NCBI GenBank assembly: GCA_013349725.1
Contig: DUZB01000100.1
Location: forward strand, 1-6,091
Length of the DNA: 6,091 bases
Direction of reading: 5' to 3'
Source: Deltaproteobacteria bacterium
Lineage (GTDB): Bacteria; Desulfobacterota; DSM-4660; Desulfatiglandales; Desulfatiglandaceae
The first letter of the stretch is position 1; the number at the start of each line of letters is the position of its first letter. The position numbers were made by a program, and so were the translations under genes. Of this stretch, positions 1 through 5,447 are shown piece by piece. The notes under the pieces are model-generated. The model saw only the letters and a program-made list of their open reading frames with translations, had not been told where the DNA came from and ran no database searches.

Positions 1-25
1 TTTTAACTGTAACCATTATTTCCGA

Positions 26-1135
26 TTATACAGGGAGCGATTTCATGATCAGATTATGTAACGCAGGCCTGAATTCCCTGATCTTCCGGTTGGTTCGGGT
101 GGGATGCACCCTGTTTGTCAAAAAAATTACGGTTATTTTACGATCAAGATCTATCCACACGGAAGTTCCGGTAAAGCCGAGGTGCCCTACACTCTCTCTG
201 GAAAAACAGTCCCCTGCGCTTGAGTTGCGGGGTGAAGGCGTGTCCCATCCCAGTGCCCAGGTACTGCCTGTTACGAGGTCCTGCCTGGAAAAGAAAGCCC
301 TTACGGTTTCGGGTTTCAGAAAATCATCCCGCTCTTCATAATAGTGCCCAAGCAGCATTTCGGTCAAAGCAAAAATATCACCTGCCCGGCTGAACAGGCC
401 CGCTTGTCCTGAGTAACCACCCACAGCGTAGGCGTTTTCATCGTGTACCTCCCCTTGTATGACCCGTTTTCTCCATGGGCAGAATTCCGTGGGAGCAAAC
501 TTGTCGGCAGAAGTACCGGGAATCGGATGGTTTTTGAAAAAGCCGGTTTTTTTCATGTTCAGCGGACCATAGAAATGATCCTCAAGGAAACGGGGCATGG
601 TACTCCCTGCCACTTCCTCGATGACCCATTCCAGGAGCACAAACCCCAGGTCGCTGTACAGGACCCCTTTTCCGGGAGAATAGGCCATCGGGGTATCCAG
701 GATTTTTTTTCTCAACCCTTCCCTGGCTTCCGTCTCCGGGAGTGCGGACAGTTCCCTGTAAAAAGGCGCCCAGCTTTTCAGTCCTGCTGAATGGCACAGG
801 AGCAACCTCGGGGTCAAGGTTCCGACAGGGTCTGGAAGAAATCCCGGGAGCAGCTTTTCAAGGGATTTATCCAGTTGTATTTCTCCCGAATCCACCAGCT
901 TCATTATGGCCAGGGTTGTGGCAAGCGGTTTGGTTAATGAGGCCAGGTCAAACAAAGTATCTTCAGCCATGGGTGGAGCATCCCCAGCCGTGGTGTGTCG
1001 GCCTGCTTTTTCGAAAAAGATCAGCTTGCCTTTGAATGCAGTGAGCAGGACTGCCCCGGGAAAAATGCCCGATTCAACGCCTTTTTCCAGAAAAGCTTTT
1101 ATTGGGGTATTTTCCGGTGGTTTTTCGAAAGCCAT
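26..1135 (-). CDS. Serine hydrolase, beta-lactamase/esterase family
   Basis: A 369-residue protein of the serine beta-lactamase-like fold (class C beta-lactamase, D-Ala-D-Ala peptidase, EstB-type esterase). Seen: the nucleophile motif S66-L-T-K69 within DLASLTKP; an LLxHSAGL motif at 112-119; the second motif as Y160-S-D162, where class C enzymes have YxN; and H318-L-G320 in GHLGFTGTS, the usual counterpart of the KTG box. Length and motif spacing fit a complete single-domain enzyme. Family knowledge: such proteins hydrolyse esters or amides through an acyl-serine, and many are not resistance enzymes. I see no signal peptide (the N-terminus is polar), so a cytoplasmic location is inferred. 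The ATG lies 10 bases past the stop of the AsmA gene, with AGGA overlapping that stop, so the two are probably co-transcribed and translationally coupled. The stop is TAA at 26-28. The substrate is unknown; calling it a resistance beta-lactamase would be unjustified. Confidence 0.9.
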   Translation of the reverse strand: MAFEKPPENTPIKAFLEKGVESGIFPGAVLLTAFKGKLIFFEKAGRHTTAGDAPPMAEDTLFDLASLTKPLATTLAIMKLVDSGEIQLDKSLEKLLPGFLPDPVGTLTPRLLLCHSAGLKSWAPFYRELSALPETEAREGLRKKILDTPMAYSPGKGVLYSDLGFVLLEWVIEEVAGSTMPRFLEDHFYGPLNMKKTGFFKNHPIPGTSADKFAPTEFCPWRKRVIQGEVHDENAYAVGGYSGQAGLFSRAGDIFALTEMLLGHYYEERDDFLKPETVRAFFSRQDLVTGSTWALGWDTPSPRNSSAGDCFSRESVGHLGFTGTSVWIDLDRKITVIFLTNRVHPTRTNRKIREFRPALHNLIMKSLPV

Positions 1136-1143
1136 TATTGCGT

Positions 1144-1147
1144 TCCT
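1144..1147 (-). promoter_or_regulatory. Ribosome binding site of the serine hydrolase, overlapping the AsmA stop
   Basis: On the minus strand the run TAGGAACG carries the AsmA stop TAG (1146-1148), and the AGGA shares its last two bases. Eight bases separate AGGA from the ATG at 1135. The overlap supports this start codon and suggests translational coupling between the two genes. Confidence 0.65.
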
Positions 1148-2594
1148 AACGAAAATTGTTCAAGAAATCTCTGATCTTGTCTATTCGAGAGTCTTTGCCA
1201 TCCTTTTTCCCACTTTCGAGCAGCCCTTTCTGCAACTCAGATAACCCTTTCAGTTCCTTCCCGAAATTCTGTTTGAGGACGGCGTCAAGATCCGGGATGA
1301 ACAGGGGAGAAGAAAAGGTTCCCCCCACAAGAACGGGAATCGTCAGGCCTTTTCGTTTTTCCGCATCTCCCTGCCCATTCAGGGGGGCAAGAAACCGGGG
1401 CTCTATTCTGAAATCGAGTGTCTCTTCAGTGATGTCCGCCTGTCCGCTTACCCGGACCTTGAGAAGGGGAGAAGTAAGGGTTGTTTCCGTTGTCTGCACA
1501 ATGCCGCCGGTTATGGTGAACGGAATCGTGAATTCGCTATAACCGGTGCGCGCCGTCCGATCGGATCTGTCCGAAAGCCCGGGGGCGCCGCCCGTATTTT
1601 GAAGCATGGCCGGAAGGTCAATGCCATTGATTACGCCATCCGTGAATCGAAGAGTCCCTTCCCCGTGGAGGCTTTTCTTTATGGCATCATTGCTGTTGCC
1701 GGCGGCGTCGATCCGCAGATCCGTGGCGAAGGCGCCTTCCATGATGTCCTTTTTCAAGATATCCCTGATCAAGGGGCCGACCCGAATTCCGTCGGCTTTC
1801 AATTGTATCTGTGCACGTTGAGCATCTTGTGTCAGGTTCAAAGATCCGTTTCCGGTCACCTCTCCCCCATAGAGTTTCATGCCTAAGAGCTCCATATGAA
1901 AGAGACCATTTTTCCCCATAAGCTTCAGCCGGACATCCTGAATATTCGCCCCCTGTATTTTTAACGCCTTTATAAGAACAGCGCCGTTCAAAGTCAGGGA
2001 TAGGTACTGTAATTCCATGGTCAGATCTCTGATCTCCCTTCGCTCCCCCCTTGGCTGATCTATCCACAGGAGAACCCCTTCGGACAGAGTGAATGTCTTT
2101 ACCGTCAGACTGCCAAGAGACCATTCCTTCGCAAGCGGTCCATTCGAGGGTGTCTGCTTTTTCTGCTCCTGCGGCTGTTTTTCCTTTTCAGTGCGAGCCG
2201 GCCCTTTCCAGTTTCCAACACCTTTCCGGTTCCTTTCAAGGGTAATCATTGGGTTTTTCAAAGAAAGACGGTTGATCCGGATATCTTTTGAAAGCAGGGG
2301 CAGAAAGTCTACGCGTACTTCAAAAGACTTCACGGAAAGAAAATCCGTTGTTTCAAAACCGGGAGGGTTTCCCATGCGAATATCCGACAGAGAAAGTCCT
2401 GCCCAGGGAAAGAGAGAGAGGCGTATGTCGCCACCAAGAGTGAAGGGCCTTTCCGTGATTTCAGATATCCGGCTTTCAATCCGTGGTCTGTACTGCTCTA
2501 TATCCACAAAGAAGGGAATCATAAGAAGGACCGCGATAATAAGCACCGGAAGGGATACAGCGGTGATAAAAAACCACTTGAGTATCCTTTTCAA
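1146..2594 (-). CDS. AsmA family protein
   Basis: A 482-residue AsmA-type protein. Family knowledge: AsmA-like proteins are anchored in the inner membrane with a large periplasmic part, and are linked to outer-membrane assembly or phospholipid transport between membranes. Seen: a basic start (MKRILKW), one hydrophobic segment at about residues 8-30, then the AsmA N-terminal pattern (FTLGGDIRLSLFPW, LSLSDIRMGNPPGF) at about 51-80. A charged K/E/Q-rich linker lies at 131-152. The C-terminal AsmA domain has the signature LHGEGTLRFTDGVINGIDL at 309-327 and a final VLVGGTFSSPLFIPD block at 421-435. The start is TTG, not ATG. It is supported by TGGAGG seven bases upstream and by the membrane segment beginning right after it. 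The protein is shorter than E. coli AsmA (about 600 residues) but looks complete. It is the first gene of a unit with the serine hydrolase. Which substrate it handles cannot be told. Confidence 0.9.
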   Translation of the reverse strand: MKRILKWFFITAVSLPVLIIAVLLMIPFFVDIEQYRPRIESRISEITERPFTLGGDIRLSLFPWAGLSLSDIRMGNPPGFETTDFLSVKSFEVRVDFLPLLSKDIRINRLSLKNPMITLERNRKGVGNWKGPARTEKEKQPQEQKKQTPSNGPLAKEWSLGSLTVKTFTLSEGVLLWIDQPRGERREIRDLTMELQYLSLTLNGAVLIKALKIQGANIQDVRLKLMGKNGLFHMELLGMKLYGGEVTGNGSLNLTQDAQRAQIQLKADGIRVGPLIRDILKKDIMEGAFATDLRIDAAGNSNDAIKKSLHGEGTLRFTDGVINGIDLPAMLQNTGGAPGLSDRSDRTARTGYSEFTIPFTITGGIVQTTETTLTSPLLKVRVSGQADITEETLDFRIEPRFLAPLNGQGDAEKRKGLTIPVLVGGTFSSPLFIPDLDAVLKQNFGKELKGLSELQKGLLESGKKDGKDSRIDKIRDFLNNFR

Positions 2595-2601
2595 AAGTAG
2601 G

Positions 2602-2607
2602 CCTCCA
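2602..2607 (-). promoter_or_regulatory. Strong ribosome binding site fixing the TTG start of AsmA
   Basis: TGGAGG on the minus strand stands seven bases before the TTG at 2592-2594. This near-perfect match and spacing decide the rare start codon. Confidence 0.75.
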
Positions 2608-2626
2608 GATGGATTGCTGATCAGTG

Positions 2627-2654
2627 ATAATAGAGCTCAACCATGAAGATACAA
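2627..2654 (-). promoter_or_regulatory. Candidate sigma-70 promoter for the AsmA-hydrolase unit
   Basis: On the minus strand TTGTAT (2649-2654) and TATTAT (2627-2632) are 16 bases apart, about 30 bases upstream of the AsmA start. The -10 box matches 5 of 6 consensus bases but the -35 box only 3 of 6. This is an inference from sequence alone. Confidence 0.3.
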
Positions 2655-2785
2655 AGTGTAACACCTTCCCTGCCGGTTTTCACCCATTTTTTGAAGAATA
2701 CCCACCTGAATGAAGCGAACCGCTGTCAGCCTTTAGTTTTTAGCTCCCTATCCTGCTCCAAACCCCGGACCGGCAGCTTTTTTCC

Positions 2786-2813
2786 TTGAATTTCTTCAAG
2801 AAATCATCATAAT
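2786..2813 (+). promoter_or_regulatory. Candidate sigma-70 promoter for the 81-residue gene
   Basis: TTGAAT (2786-2791) and CATAAT (2808-2813) are 16 bases apart, about 40 bases before the ATG at 2854. The alternative -10 TAATGT (2810-2815) would give an 18-base spacer. A perfect palindrome (2790-2804) fills most of the spacer, which would suit an operator. Composition here is AT-rich, so a chance match is possible. Confidence 0.35.
2790..2804. repeat. Perfect 7-1-7 palindrome in the promoter region
   Basis: ATTTCTT-C-AAGAAAT is an exact inverted repeat with a single central base, located in the spacer of the candidate promoter of the 81-residue gene. A transcription factor site is possible. 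No family match is claimed. Confidence 0.4.
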
Positions 2814-2853
2814 GTCATATTTCAACCGTACTATTACGGAGTGAAGGGAAAGA

Positions 2854-3099
2854 ATGATTATCCATTTAAAGAATGGAAAAACGTATGATACGGACAGAGA
2901 TTTATCCCCGCCCGAACGCCACATCCTTCAGAAGATGTTTGCCTGGGAATGGTCGGCCGAAAGCGTTGAACAGTTCAGAACGAAAAGAGACGAGGCGGTT
3001 TGCGTGGGATGGAATGGCTCCGGGCCGGTTCAGGCGGGGAGCGCCCTCAAGGCAATCATGAGGGAGATGGAGAAAAAAGTGAAGGACAGGCAGAAGTGA
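2854..3099 (+). CDS. Conserved-looking small hypothetical protein
   Basis: An 81-residue protein that I cannot assign to a function. Seen: it opens with a beta-strand-like MIIHLKNGKTYDTD, followed by a PPERHILQKMFAWEW stretch (residues 19-33) and a lysine/glutamate-rich helical C-terminus (about 64-81). There is no signal peptide, membrane segment or cysteine pair; its only cysteine is in AVCVGW near residue 50. It is likely soluble and cytoplasmic. The ATG is preceded by purine-rich sequence (GGAG at 2838-2841, AAGGGA at 2844-2849), and a promoter candidate lies upstream. The composition looks protein-like, and I recall similar short proteins opening with KNGKTYDTD in sulfate-reducing relatives, but that is memory and not a search. 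It is divergent from the AsmA gene and separated by 370 repeat-rich bases from the kinase, so it is probably transcribed alone. Confidence 0.75.
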   Translation: MIIHLKNGKTYDTDRDLSPPERHILQKMFAWEWSAESVEQFRTKRDEAVCVGWNGSGPVQAGSALKAIMREMEKKVKDRQK

Positions 3100-3187
3100 A
3101 TGAAGGGACTTGGTTCTAACGTGGTCCATTAGATTTATTTTCTTACTCATAATCTTGATGCACTCGTAAAAAGTCCCCAAGGCCGTC

Positions 3188-3207
3188 ACTCCCGCGAACG
3201 CGGGAGT
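3188..3207. repeat. Perfect hairpin 1 inside the inverted-repeat element
   Basis: A 9-bp stem ACTCCCGCG/CGCGGGAGT with a nominal 2-base loop (AA); sterically the inner base pairs would open. It is GC-rich and would fold strongly in RNA or single-stranded DNA. No T-run follows, so it is not a classical terminator. Confidence 0.8.
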
Positions 3208-3230
3208 CCATAAGCACCTGATGTTCCTGG

Positions 3231-3250
3231 ATTCCCGCGTTCGCGGGAAT
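3231..3250. repeat. Perfect hairpin 2 inside the inverted-repeat element
   Basis: A 9-bp stem ATTCCCGCG/CGCGGGAAT with a nominal TT loop. Each stem differs from hairpin 1 by one compensated base pair (A-T in place of G-C), so both hairpins have stayed perfectly paired despite the change. Confidence 0.8.
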
Positions 3251-3289
3251 GACTAAAAAGGATGATTTTCGACTTTTTACGGGACCATC

Positions 3290-3311
3290 AATCTTAATCG
3301 TAATCTTGATC
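3290..3311. repeat. Inverted copy of the GATTAA hexamer array
   Basis: Read on the minus strand this is GATCAA-GATTAC-GATTAA-GATT, the same hexamer family as the array at 3350-3391. Bases 3290-3305 are the exact reverse complement of 3350-3365 (16 bp), so the two could form a stem around a 44-base loop. Confidence 0.75.
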
Positions 3312-3349
3312 GGGTAGCTCTAAAATAGGCCGTAAAAGAGTAAAATTAT

Positions 3350-3391
3350 GATTACGATTAAGATTATGATTAAGATTAAGATTAAGATTAT
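3350..3391. repeat. Hexamer tandem array, seven GATTAA-type units
   Basis: Seven head-to-tail hexamers: GATTAC, GATTAA, GATTAT, GATTAA, GATTAA, GATTAA, GATTAT. Only the last base varies. The array is non-coding and AT-rich, and ends 78 bases before the kinase start, so it sits within the region expected to hold the kinase promoter. Confidence 0.85.
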
Positions 3392-3469
3392 GACCTTCCG
3401 AACGGACTCTCGACTAATTGGATCAAATGGGCGAAGTTAGAACCAAGCCCAAGTGAAGGCAACAATACC

Positions 3470-5437
3470 ATGAAGAACCAGGAATATGTCCCCCCCGTCA
3501 AAACCGATGCATATAAGGATGCTCCGTTACCCGAAGTTGCCCCAGGTTTTTTTCGGGCAGCGGTCATTGGGGGTGGAGAAACTTGCCGGAAACTCCTCGT
3601 GGCTGTCAGCGAAGGCGGTCTGGATCGAATCAATATGGAGATCGTCGGGGTGGTTGACAAAAACCCCAGGGCGCCCGGTTTCCTGTTTGCCCGAAAGCTG
3701 GGGATTTTTACTTCAAGCGATTATCACCAGTTCTATTTCCTTCCCGGCATTAATCTTATTATTGAACTGACCGGATCAGACGAAATATTTGAGGATCTGA
3801 TGAGGACCAGGCCGCGAGGTGTTTCAATCCTTGACAGGAGGGCTGCGAAGGGTTTTCTTTCCCCATTTTTTGAAGGCCGGGAAAGGAATCGATCCCAAGA
3901 AGCCCTGATGAACCACCAAGATGCGAAACAGAGCATCCAGTCCATCCTGAATTCCCTTCCATACAGGCTTATGGTGGTGAATGACGATAAGACCGTAAGT
4001 ATGGTGAACCAGACCTTCCTGCAGGAAAACCATCTCCGGGTTGAAGACGCCCTGTCCAGACATTGCTTCGAGTTGAGATACGGTCTTGACAAGCCTTGTG
4101 CTGAATATGGAAGACTCTGTTATTTAGATGAAGTCAAAAAAACAAAAAAGGCAACCAGCACCATCCATGAATTCGTTGGGGAAGATGGAAAGGAGCATTT
4201 TGATGTAATTACCGTCTCGCCCATGTTTAACGAGAAAGGAGAGGTCGTTAAACTCATCGAGGCGTCAAGGGACGTTACAGACCGGATAGCGCTTGAGAAA
4301 AAAGTACAGAGATCCAGCATCTTTCTCCAGAATGTGATCCAGAGTACTGTGGACGGGATCGTGGTGGTGGATACGAAAGGCAATGTTCTGATCTTCAATG
4401 AGGGTATGGAGAACCTTACCGGTTACACGGCCGGGGAGATTATGGAAGGTGGCCATATGAGCAGTTTCTATAATATGGATGTTGCCAAAAAGAATATGGA
4501 AACCATGAGGAGCGACAAGCATGGCGCTGTGGGAAAGTTGAATGCAACCAGCATGACCATTTCTTCGAAAAGCGGCGAGGAAATCCCGGTGGTGCTTTCG
4601 GCGTCCATCGTCAAGGTCGATGGAGAAGAAATCGGCAGTGTCGGTATTTTCACGGATATGCGGGAGACCCTCAAGATGAGACAGGACCTTGAAGACGCGC
4701 ATCTTCAACTCGTCCAGTCGGAAAAAGTGGCGTCCGTAGGCAGGATGGCTGCCGGAGTGGCCCATGAGATCAATAATCCCCTTGCCGGTGTTCTCATCTA
4801 TTCAGGGCTGTTAAAGGAGAATCTCCTGGAACAGCCGGAACTGCTCAGTGACGTGGAACAGATCATCGAACAGACCCTGAGATGCAAGAAAATAGTCGCC
4901 GAGCTGCTGGAATTCAGCAGGCAATCCGTGGGAAAGGCGACATCTTTCAGCCTTGAAGAACTGATCAATAAATGCCTGAGCCTTCTCACGAAACAGGCGA
5001 CCTTTCATGATATTCTGGTTACAAAGGATATGGAAGCTTCTTTGCCTTTGATCGTTGGAGACATGGGGCAACTGCAGCAGGTTTTTACAAACCTTTTCAT
5101 TAATGCGGCGGATGCCATGGGTTCAAAGGGGAAGCTGACCGTAAAGACGGGGTTTGACTCTGCAAATTCCCGTGTTGCCGTGAGAATATCCGATACCGGA
5201 CCGGGAATTCCCGTTGCATTGCAGGATAAGATTTTCGATATTTTTTACACCACAAAACCCGTGGGAAAGGGCACCGGACTTGGTCTGAGTATTTCTCAGA
5301 ACATTGTCAACCTCCATGGAGGAACCCTGAGATTTGAGTGTCCGGAAGGGGGTGGGACGACGTTCATCATGGAGCTGCCGATTGATGCCGCCGAAACTCC
5401 CTGTGAGGAACCTGTTTTTGTTGGAATGGATGCATAA
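3470..5437 (+). CDS. Soluble sensor histidine kinase: Rossmann-like, PAS, PAS, HisKA, HATPase
   Basis: A 655-residue sensor kinase. Seen in order: a Rossmann-like segment at about 29-130 (AVIGGGETCRKLL at 31-43, IVGVVDKNP at 58-66, NLIIELTG at 95-102); a PAS domain at about 150-275 with cysteines 199, 210 and 217; a second PAS at about 281-400; a HisKA domain with the H-box GVAHEINNP, phospho-acceptor His432; and an HATPase with the N-box NLFINAADA (Asn545), G1 DTGPGI (575-580), F-box FDIFYTTK and G2 GKGTGLGL (599-606). All catalytic boxes are intact. I see no membrane helix, so it is likely cytoplasmic. The glycine motif reads GGGETC, with Cys39 where GxGxxG has its last glycine, and Asp63 sits where NAD-type folds bind the ribose. 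The signal is unknown; dinucleotide or redox sensing is inferred. The ATG is the only plausible start in the open frame, with a weak AAGG ten bases upstream. The response regulator follows after 10 bases and is the likely partner. Confidence 0.93.
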   Translation: MKNQEYVPPVKTDAYKDAPLPEVAPGFFRAAVIGGGETCRKLLVAVSEGGLDRINMEIVGVVDKNPRAPGFLFARKLGIFTSSDYHQFYFLPGINLIIELTGSDEIFEDLMRTRPRGVSILDRRAAKGFLSPFFEGRERNRSQEALMNHQDAKQSIQSILNSLPYRLMVVNDDKTVSMVNQTFLQENHLRVEDALSRHCFELRYGLDKPCAEYGRLCYLDEVKKTKKATSTIHEFVGEDGKEHFDVITVSPMFNEKGEVVKLIEASRDVTDRIALEKKVQRSSIFLQNVIQSTVDGIVVVDTKGNVLIFNEGMENLTGYTAGEIMEGGHMSSFYNMDVAKKNMETMRSDKHGAVGKLNATSMTISSKSGEEIPVVLSASIVKVDGEEIGSVGIFTDMRETLKMRQDLEDAHLQLVQSEKVASVGRMAAGVAHEINNPLAGVLIYSGLLKENLLEQPELLSDVEQIIEQTLRCKKIVAELLEFSRQSVGKATSFSLEELINKCLSLLTKQATFHDILVTKDMEASLPLIVGDMGQLQQVFTNLFINAADAMGSKGKLTVKTGFDSANSRVAVRISDTGPGIPVALQDKIFDIFYTTKPVGKGTGLGLSISQNIVNLHGGTLRFECPEGGGTTFIMELPIDAAETPCEEPVFVGMDA

Positions 5438-5440
5438 GGA
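5437..5440 (+). promoter_or_regulatory. Ribosome binding site of the response regulator, touching the kinase stop
   Basis: The run TAAGGA carries the kinase stop TAA (5435-5437), whose last base is the first base of AGGA. Seven bases separate AGGA from the ATG at 5448. This supports the start and suggests coupled translation of kinase and regulator. Confidence 0.7.
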
Positions 5441-5447
5441 TCGATAC

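Larger units (their letters stand above)
3157..3289. mobile_element. Miniature inverted-repeat element (MITE-like), 133 bp, non-coding
   Basis: The ends form 19-base terminal inverted repeats: 3157-3175 (GATGCACTCGTAAAAAGTC) against 3271-3289, matching at 16 of 19 positions, with a perfect 11-base core CGTAAAAAGTC. Inside, a second pair of 25-base inverted arms (3185-3209 and 3229-3253) matches at 23 of 25 positions, and each arm is itself a hairpin. AATCTT flanks the element directly on both sides (3151-3156 and 3290-3295). This is either a 6-bp target duplication or two units of the hexamer array into which it inserted. No transposase is encoded, so movement would need an enzyme supplied elsewhere. 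The ends resemble intergenic elements I recall from sulfate-reducing Desulfobacterota. Confidence 0.7.
3100..3469. other. Repeat-rich intergenic region without a gene
   Basis: The 370 bases between the small hypothetical gene and the kinase hold the inverted-repeat element, the hexamer array and its inverted copy. I see no supported coding region, no tRNA or rRNA, and no hairpin followed by a T-run. The kinase promoter must lie here or in the 3312-3469 part, but no convincing -35/-10 or sigma-54 (GG-N10-GC) site stands out. Confidence 0.6.

Noticed and set aside
26..1135. An antibiotic-resistance AmpC beta-lactamase
   Set aside because: It lacks a signal peptide and has YSD and HLG in place of YxN and KTG, patterns found in the esterase/peptidase-like members of the fold.
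2089..2646. A 185-residue open frame on the plus strand across the AsmA gene
   Set aside because: It lies antisense within the clearly recognisable AsmA gene, has an arginine/serine-rich sequence without family features, and no ribosome site of note.
3188..3250. Rho-independent terminators at the two GC-rich hairpins
   Set aside because: Neither hairpin is followed by a T-run on either strand; they belong to the inverted-repeat element. They could still weaken read-through.
3157..3289. A remnant of a full insertion sequence
   Set aside because: There is no transposase fragment between the arms, and the nested symmetry leaves no room for one, so a non-autonomous element fits better.
3350..3391. 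A CRISPR array
   Set aside because: The units are 6-bp head-to-tail repeats with no spacers and no cas genes nearby.
3312..3469. A sigma-54 promoter for the kinase
   Set aside because: No GG-N10-GC pair in a convincing TGGCAC/TTGCT context was found.
4265..4765. A 166-residue open frame on the minus strand opposite the kinase
   Set aside because: It is a shadow of the second PAS domain and H-box region, whose motifs are intact on the plus strand.
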